A stretch of DNA of 64,000 nucleotides from Deinococcus roseus (GCF_014646895.1 NZ_BMOD01000012.1:68833-132832), one strand, 5' to 3'; counted from the stretch's first letter, positions 25,766 through 35,756 are shown. Numbers and translations: made by a program. Notes: generated by a model not told the origin, from the letters alone.

Positions 25766-28700
25766 GTGCAGCTTCATCCCTCACAAACCCTGCTTTACGC
25801 TTCCCGGAACACCCTGATGTACCGCACCTGGGACGCCACCCACCAGATCCCGGTGGTGGTGAAGGTGCTGACCGGGCAACAGCGCACCTCCAGCCTGACC
25901 CTGCTGCAACGGGAATTTGAGATGACCCGCAAGCTGGAAGCCGCGGGGTTCAGACGGGTGCTGGAATACGCTGAACACCAGGGGCAACCGGCCCTGTTTC
26001 TGGAGTACCTGCCGGGCCAGACCCTTTTTGAGCACCTGCAAACCCATGCCCTGACCCTGCCTGAGCGTCTGGAACTGGCAAAACAGCTGACCGGACAGCT
26101 TTCCCTGGTGCAGCAGCATGGCATCGTGCACAAGGATGTGGGGTACCACAATGTGCTGGTTTCGGACAGCGGGAAAGTGCACCTGATTGATTTTGGGCTT
26201 TCCAGTCCGCTGTCTCACCGCCGCACCCGCAACACCGAACTGGTGGCCATGGAAGGCTCTTTCCCTTTCATGTCTCCCGAGCAGACCGGAAGGGTCAACC
26301 GTGCCGTGGACCACCGCAGCGACCTGTACAGCCTGGGTGTGGTGCTGTACTGGCTCTTTACAGGGCGGCTGCCTTTCGAGGCTGCAGATCCGGTGGGCTG
26401 GGTGCACTGCCACATTGCGCTTCCTCCAGTGGCTCCCAGACAGTGGGAGCCTGGTCTGCCGCCTCTGCTGGGCGACCTGATCCTGAAACTGCTGTCCAAA
26501 AGCCCTGAAGAACGCTACCAGAGCGCTTATGGCGTGCTGATGGATTTGCAGCGTGTGCTGGAGGATGCTGCAGAGGAGACCCCTGCAGGTGCTTTTGACC
26601 GTCTGGAGCACCACCAGTTCCCCCAGAAGCTGTACGGACGCGATGCAGAACTCTTGCAACTCGAACAGGCGTTGCAACGGGTGCAGGCCGGAGCCTGTGA
26701 GGGGATTCTGGTGCATGGGTATGCAGGCGTGGGCAAAACCGAACTCCTGCAGCAGTTGCAGCAACCCGTGGCGGCCCAGCAGGGCCATTTCATCCGTGGG
26801 ACATTCAGTGCCCTGCAACAACATGAGCCCTGTCAGGGTCTGATTCAGGCGGTGCAGCAGGCCATTCGCCAGTTGCTTTCAGAAGGCACGGAGGCCCTGA
26901 GGATATGGAAACTCCGCTTGCAGCAGGCCCTGGGCAACCAGGGTGGGGTGATTGCAGCGGTGGTGCCCGAATTGCTCTGGCTGCTGGGTCCTCAACCTGA
27001 AGTGCCCCCGTTGCCCTTTCAGGAGCATGAGAACCGCTTTGTGGGGGTGTTCGTCCGGTTCCTGCAAACCCTGGCCAGAGAAGACCACCCCCTGGTGTTG
27101 TTTCTGGACGATTTGCAGTGGGCCGATGGGGTGTCTTTGCGGGTGCTGTCTGGGCTTCTTGTGAGCGCGGACTCCCACAACCTGCTTTTGCTGGGCGCTT
27201 ACCGCAACAGGGATCTGACAGAAGACCATCCTCTGCTGACCACTTCGCAGGCAGCCGTGCAGGCCGGAGGCAAGCTCACAGACCTTCCCCTGGAGCCGCT
27301 GGAGCCGTCCCACATCCGGGATTTCCTGTCGGACACCCTGCACATGGCCGCAGAACAGCTGTCTCCGCTGGCCGAACTGGTGCACCAGAAAGCTGGAGGC
27401 AACCCCCATTTCACCCTGGAATTTGTGGAAAACCTGATCGAGCAGCAGTTGCTGTCTTTCAACCACCAGACCGGAAGCTGGCAGTGGAATGTGCAGGCCC
27501 TGCAGCAGGTGCATGCCACCGACAACACGCTGGAGGTGCTGGCCCAGAAGGTCTGCCAGTTGCCCGAAAACACCCTGCAGGTGCTGGGCTGGGCGGCCTG
27601 CCTGGGCAGTGCTGTGAAGGTGGAACTGCTCTCCAGGCTGCTTGAAGAACCTCAGGTTCGCACCGTTTCTGCCCTGCTTCCTGCAGTGGATGCAGGTTTT
27701 CTGACCCTCGGCACCGAACAGGTGCAGTTCCAGCATGAACGCATCCAGCAGGGGGTGTACCAGCAACTTCCTGAAGCAGAGCGCACAGGGCGGCACCTCA
27801 GGCTGGGGCGGGGGTTGCTCAAACTCCTGCCAGATGACCCTGAATTGTTGTTCCAGACGGTGCGTCACCTGTCACTGGGATTGGGTGAGATGTCTGACCC
27901 TGCAGAGCGTGAACGGGTGGCAGAAATGTGTTTGCAGGCGGCGCGCAAAGCCCGCAGTGCCACCGCTTACAGCAGTGCTGTGGCTTTTCTGGATGCAGGT
28001 CTCTCTGCCCTCCCCGAGCGGGGCTGGCTGGACCAGTATTCCCTGTGGTACCTGCTGCACCTCGAAGCCCTGCAGGCCCGGTTCCTGACCCGCGACCCTG
28101 AGGGTGCAGAACAGCACTTTCAGCAACTGGTGCAGCATGCAGCAAACCCCACCGATCTGGCCCGCGCATACACCCACAAGCTGGATTTGCTGGCCCACCA
28201 CAACCGTTACCCCGAGTGCTTGCAACTCGGGCGGGAAGCCTTGCAGCTTTTTGGCATTCAGGTTCCCGAAACCGGCATCATGGAAGCCATCCAGCAGGAA
28301 CTGCAGCAGGTGCTGGGCCGCGTGCTGGCCCTGGGCGTCCCAGAACTTTTGCACTTGCCTGAAATGGAGGCGCAGCCTGAACGTGAGGTCCTGATGCGGC
28401 TGCTCAGTTCGCTGGTCACGGTGGGGTACTTCAGCCATCCGCCGCTGATGATGTACCTGCTGGTGCAGCAGTTGCGCTTCTGCCTGGACCATGGCAACAG
28501 CCAGCAGGCGGTGGTGGCCTATTACGGCATGGCCCTGATGCTGATGGGCTCGGGCAAGATTGATCTGGCCTGGGCTTTCATGCAGGTGGCCCTGCAACTG
28601 GCTGAGCGCTACCAGCACCCTTTCTACCTGAGTCGCGCCAGACAGGTGTTTGGCACCACCGTCAACCACTGGAAGAACCCACCGCTGAGCAGCCTGCCCC

Positions 28701-30724
28701 ACCTGGAAGAAGCAAAAAGGCTGGCCCAGGAAAGCGGAGACCCCACCTATGTGGTGTTCTCGGTGCTGCCCATGTTTTATGCCCATTTCAATGCCGGCCA
28801 CCACCTGGAGCACCTGGAACGCTGCATCGAGGAAAACCTGGAGGTGGTGCGCCAGAAGCCCCACGCTTTGTTGATGACCCGCATGCAACTGATGCTGGTG
28901 GAACTGCTGCGTGGGGACCACACCAGCCAGCTTGAATCCTGCAGCCGCATTTACCAGCAGGCCCTGGAAGAGGACATCCTGGCGCTGAAAAACCTGCCCG
29001 TGGAGCACCGTTACCACAGCATGCAGTCTTTGCTGCTGTACCTCAGTGGGGATGTTGAGGCTGCACTGCTGCACACCCAGAGATGCCAGCAGTACCGCCA
29101 GAAAAACACCTCCATGTCCTTGCAGATGAATGTGGAAGACACCTTCTGTCAGGCCCTGATCCTGCTGGCCCTGCACCCACAGCGCACTGCGGAGCAGCAA
29201 GAACAGGATCTGCAGCAGGTGAAAGCCAACCTGCTGGCCCTGGAACAGTGGGCGAAACATGCCCCCATGAATTATTTGCACCAGCAGCAACTGGTGCAGG
29301 CCGAACTGGCCTGGGTGCAGGGAGATCCACACCTCGCCCGTGATGCTTTTGAAGCGGCCCTGCAAAGCCTCAGTGGGTCCATCAACCACAAGGACACGGC
29401 CCTGACCCTGGAGCGGTTTTCCCTGTTCCAGCGGGAAAGGGGCAACTCCACCCTGGCAGATCTGTACCTGAAAGAAGCCCACACGGCCTACCGCAAATGG
29501 GGGGCACGGGTCAAGGTGCTGCAACTGGAACGCCAGCATCCGCACCTCTTTGTGCAGGATGCTCCGGGCAGCCACTCCAGTGGGATGGCCAGCATCACCA
29601 CCTTCTCTGAACAGCAGGCTTCGCGGCTGGATGTGCTGGCCTTCACCCAGGCTTCGCTGGTGATTTCGGGCGAGATCGTGCTGGAAAACCTGCTCAACCG
29701 CATGATGGTCACAGTGATGCAGTGCGCAGGGGCACAGCAGGTCACCTTGCTGCTCAAGGACGGGGAAAACTGGTTCACAGAGGCCACGCACAGTGCCCAG
29801 CAAAGCACCCCCAGGGTGATGCTGCACCAGCCCCTGAGAGACCTTCCCCTCTCGGTGGTGCAGTACGTGATCCAGACCCGGGAAAGCGTGGTGGAAGGCA
29901 ACGCCCGCCACAGCCAGCGTTTCCCTGCAGAAACCCACTTCCGGGACAACGACACCCGTTCGGTGCTGTGCCTGCCCATCCTGCACCAGGGGGAGGTCAA
30001 GGGGGTGCTGTACCTGGAGAACAACCTCGCCAGCCATGTGTTCACCGAGCGTCAGGTGCAGGTGCTGCAACTGCTGTCTTCACAGATGGCCATTTCCATT
30101 GAACATGCCCGCATTTACAGCCACCTGGAAGAACTGGTGCAGGAACGCACTGCTGCACTGGAATCTGCTTATGTTGACCTGCAGAAATCCCAGGAGGAGG
30201 TGCGGCACCTCGCCTACCACGATTCCCTGACCGGACTCCCCAACCGCAAACTGCTGACCGACCGCATGGAGCAGGCCCTGGCCCGTTGCCGCAGGCATGG
30301 CGGATCGCTGGCCATGGTGTACCTGGACCTGGACGGCTTCAAGGAAGTCAATGACACCCTGGGCCACGATGCCGGGGACCAGTTGCTCTGTGAGGTGGCA
30401 GACCGCCTCAGGCAGGTGGTGCGCACCACCGACACGGTTTCCCGCATGGGTGGAGATGAATTTGTGGTGCTGCTGGAGTCCCTGGAGTCCCTGCAGGAAC
30501 TTGAAGCCGTGGCCAGACGCATCTTCGGCAGTTTCCGTGACCCCATTGTGCTCAAGGGCCAGGCGCTGGAATTGCGTTCCAGTGTGGGCCTCAGCATGTT
30601 GCACTCTCTGGAGGACAGCCCGGAAGACTTGCTGCAAAGGGCCGACCACAACATGTACCTCGCCAAACGCAGCGGCAAGAACCGCTGGTGTCTGGATGGG
30701 GTGGTGCACGAGCTGCTGCCCTGA
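25766..30724 (+). CDS. multidomain Ser/Thr kinase - ATPase - GAF - GGDEF sensor
   Basis: The protein has about 1652 residues. A protein kinase domain (about 10-260) has VVVKVL (Lys), HKDVGYHN (catalytic loop, HRD replaced by HKD), DFG and SPEQTGRVNRAVDHRSDLYSLGVVLY. An AAA_16/PknK-type ATPase follows, with Walker A GYAGVGKTE near 318 and Walker B VLFLDDLQWAD. Next come a long TPR-like helical region (about 650-1260), a GAF domain (about 1290-1460), a coiled coil and a C-terminal GGDEF (RMGGDEF near 1561) with RTTD five residues upstream, an intact inhibitory site. It should link kinase signalling to c-di-GMP synthesis. The start is uncertain: the GTG at 25766 has GAAAGG upstream, while the frame is open from 25604. 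Confidence 0.88.
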   Translation: MQLHPSQTLLYASRNTLMYRTWDATHQIPVVVKVLTGQQRTSSLTLLQREFEMTRKLEAAGFRRVLEYAEHQGQPALFLEYLPGQTLFEHLQTHALTLPERLELAKQLTGQLSLVQQHGIVHKDVGYHNVLVSDSGKVHLIDFGLSSPLSHRRTRNTELVAMEGSFPFMSPEQTGRVNRAVDHRSDLYSLGVVLYWLFTGRLPFEAADPVGWVHCHIALPPVAPRQWEPGLPPLLGDLILKLLSKSPEERYQSAYGVLMDLQRVLEDAAEETPAGAFDRLEHHQFPQKLYGRDAELLQLEQALQRVQAGACEGILVHGYAGVGKTELLQQLQQPVAAQQGHFIRGTFSALQQHEPCQGLIQAVQQAIRQLLSEGTEALRIWKLRLQQALGNQGGVIAAVVPELLWLLGPQPEVPPLPFQEHENRFVGVFVRFLQTLAREDHPLVLFLDDLQWADGVSLRVLSGLLVSADSHNLLLLGAYRNRDLTEDHPLLTTSQAAVQAGGKLTDLPLEPLEPSHIRDFLSDTLHMAAEQLSPLAELVHQKAGGNPHFTLEFVENLIEQQLLSFNHQTGSWQWNVQALQQVHATDNTLEVLAQKVCQLPENTLQVLGWAACLGSAVKVELLSRLLEEPQVRTVSALLPAVDAGFLTLGTEQVQFQHERIQQGVYQQLPEAERTGRHLRLGRGLLKLLPDDPELLFQTVRHLSLGLGEMSDPAERERVAEMCLQAARKARSATAYSSAVAFLDAGLSALPERGWLDQYSLWYLLHLEALQARFLTRDPEGAEQHFQQLVQHAANPTDLARAYTHKLDLLAHHNRYPECLQLGREALQLFGIQVPETGIMEAIQQELQQVLGRVLALGVPELLHLPEMEAQPEREVLMRLLSSLVTVGYFSHPPLMMYLLVQQLRFCLDHGNSQQAVVAYYGMALMLMGSGKIDLAWAFMQVALQLAERYQHPFYLSRARQVFGTTVNHWKNPPLSSLPHLEEAKRLAQESGDPTYVVFSVLPMFYAHFNAGHHLEHLERCIEENLEVVRQKPHALLMTRMQLMLVELLRGDHTSQLESCSRIYQQALEEDILALKNLPVEHRYHSMQSLLLYLSGDVEAALLHTQRCQQYRQKNTSMSLQMNVEDTFCQALILLALHPQRTAEQQEQDLQQVKANLLALEQWAKHAPMNYLHQQQLVQAELAWVQGDPHLARDAFEAALQSLSGSINHKDTALTLERFSLFQRERGNSTLADLYLKEAHTAYRKWGARVKVLQLERQHPHLFVQDAPGSHSSGMASITTFSEQQASRLDVLAFTQASLVISGEIVLENLLNRMMVTVMQCAGAQQVTLLLKDGENWFTEATHSAQQSTPRVMLHQPLRDLPLSVVQYVIQTRESVVEGNARHSQRFPAETHFRDNDTRSVLCLPILHQGEVKGVLYLENNLASHVFTERQVQVLQLLSSQMAISIEHARIYSHLEELVQERTAALESAYVDLQKSQEEVRHLAYHDSLTGLPNRKLLTDRMEQALARCRRHGGSLAMVYLDLDGFKEVNDTLGHDAGDQLLCEVADRLRQVVRTTDTVSRMGGDEFVVLLESLESLQELEAVARRIFGSFRDPIVLKGQALELRSSVGLSMLHSLEDSPEDLLQRADHNMYLAKRSGKNRWCLDGVVHELLP

Positions 30725-30753
30725 ACCTGCACAGCAGCATCAACACCGAGGGG

Positions 30754-31107
30754 TTAAACCAGATCGGTCAGCACGGGTCTTTTGCGTTTGCCATACTTCT
30801 GGTTGCGCAATTGCATGCCCTGCTGCAGGCGGTTTTCCCAGAGGAATTTTTCGGCAGGGGAGAGGGTGCCAAGGAAACTGAACAGCACATCAAACCACAA
30901 CTGCTCTTTCAGCCAGCGCTGGTGGCGGTTCCAGCAGGTGCGGTAGGTGACACCCAGCACCTCTTCAGGCAGCTCATTCCAGGGGATGGCGGTGACAAAC
31001 ACATGCAGCACGGCCTCGAAGATGCGCCGGTCCCGTGCATTCAGGCGGGGAACCTCCAGCAGCATCTGGTCCCATTGGTCTTGTGTGATTTGGTAAATGT
31101 GCAGCAT
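30754..31107 (-). CDS. orphan IS5-type transposase N-terminal domain (DUF4096-like)
   Basis: The 117-residue protein has the signature of the N-terminal domain of IS5-type transposases (AIPWNELPEEVLGVTYRTCWNRHQRWLKEQLWFDVLFSFL). It stops cleanly after a basic tail, with no DDE catalytic domain downstream. CAGGAG precedes the ATG at 31107. No terminal inverted repeats or second frame are visible, so it is either an ISs remnant that kept its first frame or a domesticated DNA-binding protein. It is convergent with the kinase gene, 29 bases away. Confidence 0.75.
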   Translation of the reverse strand: MLHIYQITQDQWDQMLLEVPRLNARDRRIFEAVLHVFVTAIPWNELPEEVLGVTYRTCWNRHQRWLKEQLWFDVLFSFLGTLSPAEKFLWENRLQQGMQLRNQKYGKRKRPVLTDLV

Positions 31108-31287
31108 GGTCTCTCCTGAACCCGGGTGGGAAATCCTGGGAAACGGTGGGCAGGCAAGTGCTGAAACCAGCAAAGGGGCACAGGAGGTGAGGTCTGGGCT
31201 TTGTTCTGGGCGAAAACCAATGGCCTCGTGACCACAGTTAAGCACATTTTTTCCGCACCTGCAAGGTGTTGCGGCCAGACCAGCCTC

Positions 31288-31321
31288 AAAAATAAAGGCA
31301 CCCCCTTTGCAGGTGGGTGCC
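31288..31321 (-). terminator. terminator in the gap downstream of the histidine kinase
   Basis: GGCACCC (31297-31303) and GGGTGCC (31315-31321) with inner CCT/AGG pairs; the minus strand then reads TTTATTTTT. It lies 280 bases beyond the kinase stop. I see no gene in 31108-31598. Confidence 0.6.
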
Positions 31322-31598
31322 GGATGGGCTTTGAATGCAGGGTGACCAATGGGAGCGCCGCAAAAACTTTGGGTGGCAGATCAGTGTGTTGAAAAAGGGA
31401 GGTGGAATGAAAGACAGATCAGGGGTTTATGGGTGAAACCAGAATGCAGGTCCAGCTCAAATGGGTCCAGCAAGATTCCATGGTCAAGCAGAACAGCTGC
31501 TCATCAGGCGTTCATGGCTCAACTGTAATCCAGCATGCTGAAATCCCCCTGAGGGAAGATGCACAGATTGCTGGACCCGGTGCAGATGGACTGTTTGT

Positions 31599-33077
31599 TC
31601 AGGCCCGCGTGGGCAGTTGCACCACCACTTCGGTGCCCACACCCTGCTGGCTGTGCAATTCGATGGTTCCGCCATGCTGCTCCACAATCCATCTGGCAAT
31701 GGGGAGGCCCAGTCCGGTTCCACCGGGATCCTGTCCCAGCGCTTCATGGCTGGCCCGGAAGTAGCGCTCAAAGACCCGTGGAAGGTCCTCGGCAGCAATG
31801 CCAATGCCCGAGTCCTGGATGGACAGAACCGCCTGATCTTCATTGCATTGCAAAGCCAGGGTGATTGTGCCTCCACCTGGGGTGTATTTGAGGGCGTTGC
31901 CGGTCAGGATCACCAGCAGTTGCTTCAGGCGGTCCGGGTCTCCCTCCACGGTGCATTCCGCAATTTCCCCCAGTTGCAGGTGGTGGTTGCCCCGGATGGA
32001 TTCAAAGTCCCTGAGGGTGTCCAGCACCAGATGGTCCAGCCGCACCTCGGTGTCCAGCATCAGCAGGCCCCGTCCGGTGCGGGCCATGGACAGCAAATCC
32101 TGCACCAGACGGCCCAGGCGCATGGCCTCCCGGTGGCAGTCCTGGATGATCTCCCGTTTTTCTTCCTCAGGGATGTGGGGGTAACGCAACAGCACCTCCA
32201 GGTTGCCCTGGATGCCCGCAATGGGCGTTTTGATCTCGTGTGACGCATCCGACACAAAACGGGTGTGGCCCTCCATCAGGTTCTGCAGACGTTTTTCGCT
32301 GGCCTGCAATTCCAGTTCGGCTTTCTTGCGCTGGGTGTTGTCCAGCCCCACACTGAGGGACTGCAGCGGGTTTCCTGCTGCGTCACGGGCAAAGATGCTC
32401 AGTCGGGCATAGATCCAGCGCCATTCTCCATCCTTGTGCCGCATGCGGTATTCGCCCTCCAGGCTTCCCCCTTCCTGCAGGTGCTGCAGTTTTTCTGCCA
32501 GCTGAAACAGCGACAGCAAATCATCGGGGTGAAAGAACCCAATGGCCTGCTCGGGGGTGAGGTCTTTCACCTCGTCCCAGGTGTAGCCCAGCACCTCGGT
32601 GGAGTAGCGGTTGGTGAACAGCACAGCATTGCTGGCCATGTCGCGGATTTGCAGGGTGGCGGGCACCTCGTCGGTGAGTTTGTGCAGGAAATCCCGCTCT
32701 TTTTTGATGTCTTGCATGGCCAGCAGGGCAGCAGAAGAGGCGGGCAGGCGGGCCAGCCATGCCGTCACCCGGTTTGCCTGCAAGAGGGCAGAGATGTCCA
32801 GCTCCTGTGCCTGTTCCCCAGAACTTCCCCTCACCCTGCATGACAGCACCACAGGCTGTTTTTCCCCAGCAGGGTGCAGGGCGTTCAGCATTTCAGCAAA
32901 GTCTTCTGGGGGCAGCACGGCTTGCAGGGTGCTGCCCTGCCCGAAAGCCTGCAGAAAAGCCCGGTTGTGATGAAAGTGCTGACCGTCTGGAGAAATCAGG
33001 CAGGCAGGTTCGCGAAGGGCATTCAGCAATTGCAGGGCCAGAGGATCGGCACTGAAAAGCGCGGGGAAAGTCATCAT
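31599..33077 (-). CDS. PAS-domain sensor histidine kinase
   Basis: The 492-residue protein has a weak N-terminal PAS (about 15-120) and a clear second PAS with PAC (about 140-265, YRMRHKDGEWRWIYARL). The HisKA H-box is FVSDASHEIKTPIAG (His about 285). The ATPase has the N-box (LTGNALKYT), G1 (DSGIGIA), F-box (FERYFRAS) and G2 (GGTGLGLPIA). No signal or membrane helix is visible, so it senses in the cytoplasm. AAAGGAGA immediately precedes two adjacent ATGs (33077 and 33074); the second has better spacing. No response regulator gene lies next to it. Confidence 0.9.
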   Translation of the reverse strand: MMTFPALFSADPLALQLLNALREPACLISPDGQHFHHNRAFLQAFGQGSTLQAVLPPEDFAEMLNALHPAGEKQPVVLSCRVRGSSGEQAQELDISALLQANRVTAWLARLPASSAALLAMQDIKKERDFLHKLTDEVPATLQIRDMASNAVLFTNRYSTEVLGYTWDEVKDLTPEQAIGFFHPDDLLSLFQLAEKLQHLQEGGSLEGEYRMRHKDGEWRWIYARLSIFARDAAGNPLQSLSVGLDNTQRKKAELELQASEKRLQNLMEGHTRFVSDASHEIKTPIAGIQGNLEVLLRYPHIPEEEKREIIQDCHREAMRLGRLVQDLLSMARTGRGLLMLDTEVRLDHLVLDTLRDFESIRGNHHLQLGEIAECTVEGDPDRLKQLLVILTGNALKYTPGGGTITLALQCNEDQAVLSIQDSGIGIAAEDLPRVFERYFRASHEALGQDPGGTGLGLPIARWIVEQHGGTIELHSQQGVGTEVVVQLPTRA

Positions 33078-33244
33078 TCTCCTTTCCGGGAGCGGTGTGT
33101 TCTTACCATGTTAAAGCATTTGGCAGAAGAACAAAACAGCGCTGGGCCTTCAGAAATCACCTCTTGCCGCTGTCCCTTTTGTGGGGAGATGCGTTTCAGG
33201 ATGTTTTTAAGTTGCTTTTAAGTCCACTCCTGCACACTGACCGC

Positions 33245-34372
33245 ATGAAAAGACCCTGGTTGTTGTCCCTGTTGCCTGCTTTGCTGGCCTCCTGCAGTAC
33301 CCTGAATGCCGCCCCACAGCAGCTTTCAGCTCAAAAGCTTTCTGCAGCAAAGATCTACCATCCCATCTGCAGCATGCGGCCCCCAAAAGGCCACGTGGTG
33401 TCTGGCAGCCAGATCCTCACCATGTGCGGAGACCCTTTCATTGTCAAAGGGGCCAGCGTGGCCTACCACACCTTCATGGACATGGAAGATGGAGGATACG
33501 GACAGACAGATTTTGACCACCTGCCTGAGCAACTCGATGTGTTGAAAGCATCAGGGGTGAATCTGGTGCGGGTGTTTGTGACCCCGGAAATGGTCAACCA
33601 CACTCCCTCCCAGTGGCCCATGCTGGACCAGGTGGTCACCGAGGCCAACAGCCGCAATCTGGTGGTGCTGATCAGCAATTCTTACAGTGAATACAGCACC
33701 CAGACCCTGAATTTCCTGCAACTGCTGGCCAACCGCTACAAATCCAACCCCCTGGTGTGGCTGACCCCCATGAACGAACCCAACTGTGCCCTGCGGCAAG
33801 ACGACCCCAACATCTACTGCTCAGACTGGAACCGCTGGAAATTCGAGCACAACCAGTACATCCAGGCCATTCGCATGGCTGGATTCAACAACCCGATTCT
33901 GGTCAATGGGGTGGATTACTCCTGGGACCTCAGCAAAGCGGTGACCACCCACAAACTGGTGGATCCCAACAACAACCTGATTTATGGGGCACACCGTTAT
34001 GGCAATGAAAACCCTTTGTGGAATGGCATTCAGGCCAGTGATGCCCTGCAGAAGTGGGGCAGTCTGGCCAACACTGTTCCAGTGGTGGTGGATGAGGTGG
34101 GTGCAGACAACGGCCCCGGAGAAAACGGCGTGGTTTTTGTCAACAGCCTGCAGTGGATGCAGGGTTTTCTGGATTTTGTGAGCAAATGGGTGCAGGGCGG
34201 TGGGGGAGATGGAGCCATTGCTTTCACCAGTTACACCTCCGATGGCAATTCGCTGTTTGAAGATGCCGGGTATGTGAACGATTCGGATTTTCCTTCTCCG
34301 GTTCTGCCGTTGCAATGGTCTGCCTGGGGGAACATTTACCTGGAAAGGTTCTTGCAGGCCACACCCAAATGA
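33245..34372 (+). CDS. GH5-like (cellulase-superfamily) lipoprotein
   Basis: The 375-residue protein has a signal peptide and lipobox LLASC, so it is probably membrane-anchored on the outside. The TIM-barrel pattern includes VNLVRVFVTPEMV, WLTPMNEPN (acid/base Glu about 177) and VPVVVDEVGAD (nucleophile Glu about 284), as in clan GH-A/GH5. The substrate is unclear; beta-mannan or beta-glucan are typical for the family. I chose the ATG at 33245, where the signal starts. CACACT (33233-33238) is six bases upstream, so it may be leaderless. A start at 33095 would put 50 odd residues before the signal. Confidence 0.8.
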   Translation: MKRPWLLSLLPALLASCSTLNAAPQQLSAQKLSAAKIYHPICSMRPPKGHVVSGSQILTMCGDPFIVKGASVAYHTFMDMEDGGYGQTDFDHLPEQLDVLKASGVNLVRVFVTPEMVNHTPSQWPMLDQVVTEANSRNLVVLISNSYSEYSTQTLNFLQLLANRYKSNPLVWLTPMNEPNCALRQDDPNIYCSDWNRWKFEHNQYIQAIRMAGFNNPILVNGVDYSWDLSKAVTTHKLVDPNNNLIYGAHRYGNENPLWNGIQASDALQKWGSLANTVPVVVDEVGADNGPGENGVVFVNSLQWMQGFLDFVSKWVQGGGGDGAIAFTSYTSDGNSLFEDAGYVNDSDFPSPVLPLQWSAWGNIYLERFLQATPK

Positions 34373-34505
34373 GGGTGCAAGGCCAGCGCAGATGACCTGG
34401 GAAAGTTAAGTTTGTGTTTCAGGCAAAGCAGAGGGATCCAGAGCCACAGGGATCCTTTTCCTTTGCTGCATTATTGGACTTCGGGTTGTCCTGCAACACC
34501 TCCCA

Positions 34506-34551
34506 TTGACAACCCCCAGTCTTTCCCGTACTCTTGAGAAAACGTTATCTG
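34506..34551 (+). promoter_or_regulatory. lacI promoter with operator
   Basis: TTGACA (34506-34511), 17 bases, TACTCT (34529-34534). GAGAAAACGTTATCTG (34536-34551) lies over the start of transcription and matches the palindrome upstream of the ABC operon at 13 of 16 or more positions, so LacI probably represses itself. Confidence 0.75.
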
Positions 34552-34559
34552 GAGGAGCC

Positions 34560-35585
34560 ATGAAAACCATTGTTCGCCTTGCTGATGTGGCTCGCCACGC
34601 CGGGGTGTCCATTCCCACGGTCAGCCGCATTCTGAATGGGGTGCAGACCGTTGCCCCCGAACTGAAAGAGCGGGTCATGAAATCCGTGGAAGAACTGGGC
34701 TACCAGCCCAACCGCATGGCCAAAAGCCTGCGGGAACAGCGCACCGGAATTCTGGCCCATCTGACTGCCGGACTGAACGCCAACTTTCACTCCACCCTGG
34801 CAAGAGGCGTGCAGGACGCTGCTTTTGATCTGGGTTACACCATGATTCTGGGTTCCAGCCACCATCTGGATGTGGCACAGGGGCAACTGACCTACGCCAA
34901 ACTTTTCGACAGTTACCGGGTGGATGGCATGGTGGTGGTGCCGCCCGGCACGTCGGATCCTTACCTGGAAACCCTGGCCTCGCGCATTCCCATCATCGAG
35001 GTGGACCGCACGGTGGGGGATTACAGCCGCCATGCTGTGCTGCTCAACAATGCCGAGGTGATGGCAGATGCCGTCAGGCATTTGATTTCGCTGGGCCACA
35101 AACACATCGCCCTGCTGTACGGGATTGAACTGGTCAGCACCGAGGTGGAGCGTTACCAGGGTTTCCTGCACACCATGAAAGACTGTGGCGTGCCCGTGGA
35201 CCCCAGGCTCCTGATCAGCGATGACTTCACCGAAGAAGGCGGGCACCGGGCTTTCCAGCGTCTGGTGAACAGCAATTTGCCGGTCACAGCCGTGGTGGTC
35301 ACCACCAACGAAATGCTGGCTGGTGTGGTGGGCTGTGCCCGCCAGATGGGTGTGAAAATTCCCGATGACATCTCGCTGATTGGCATGGACGATGAGCGCT
35401 GGGTGCGCATGATGACCCCATCCTTGACCGTGATGGCCCAGGCCCCTTACGAGATGGGCTACGAAGCCTGCCGCCTGCTGATTCAGTGTGTGGAAGGACA
35501 AAATGGCGACACGCCCTGGCAGCTCCGCATTCCTGGAAAGCTGGTGGTGCGGGAATCCACCGCCCCTCCCAGGTCTTCGGGATGA
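34560..35585 (+). CDS. LacI-family transcriptional regulator of the fructan operon
   Basis: The 341-residue protein has an N-terminal HTH (VRLADVARHAGVSIPTVSRILNGVQTVAPELKERV) with the LacI hinge (LGYQPNRMAKSLR) and a periplasmic-binding-like effector domain. GGAGGAG precedes the ATG at 34560; an upstream in-frame ATG overlaps the promoter. Palindromes GAGATAACGTTATCTC and relatives lie before it and before the downstream ABC-GH32 operon. It most likely represses this operon until a fructose-containing sugar binds. Confidence 0.92.
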   Translation: MKTIVRLADVARHAGVSIPTVSRILNGVQTVAPELKERVMKSVEELGYQPNRMAKSLREQRTGILAHLTAGLNANFHSTLARGVQDAAFDLGYTMILGSSHHLDVAQGQLTYAKLFDSYRVDGMVVVPPGTSDPYLETLASRIPIIEVDRTVGDYSRHAVLLNNAEVMADAVRHLISLGHKHIALLYGIELVSTEVERYQGFLHTMKDCGVPVDPRLLISDDFTEEGGHRAFQRLVNSNLPVTAVVVTTNEMLAGVVGCARQMGVKIPDDISLIGMDDERWVRMMTPSLTVMAQAPYEMGYEACRLLIQCVEGQNGDTPWQLRIPGKLVVRESTAPPRSSG

Positions 35586-35609
35586 CCCCGGATTTTTGTA
35601 CCGGGTATT

Positions 35610-35637
35610 TTGAGATAACGTTATCTCGTGCTAAAAT
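35610..35637 (+). promoter_or_regulatory. ABC-GH32 operon promoter with perfect LacI operator
   Basis: TTGAGA (35610-35615), 16 bases, TAAAAT (35632-35637). The 16-base perfect palindrome GAGATAACGTTATCTC (35612-35627) covers the -35 and spacer. Confidence 0.85.
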
Positions 35638-35756
35638 CAAGACACCAGACACAAACCCCTTGCCTCAACCCCCCTGTATCTCTCTTACCCTCGCCTTGCA
35701 GTTGTTGCTGTCAGGGCAGCTGGAGGAATCCGCATGTAGCAATTCCCCTTCGCCAT

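Noticed and set aside
27872..30070. Long open frame on the minus strand opposite the kinase-GGDEF gene
   Set aside because: Composition is that of an antisense shadow (rich in His, Gln and Gly), there is no recognisable domain, and it is fully covered by a well-supported gene.
31108..31598. Small gene in the gap between the histidine kinase and the transposase-domain gene
   Set aside because: Frames there lack start signals and recognisable content; only a minus-strand hairpin with a T-rich tail stands out.
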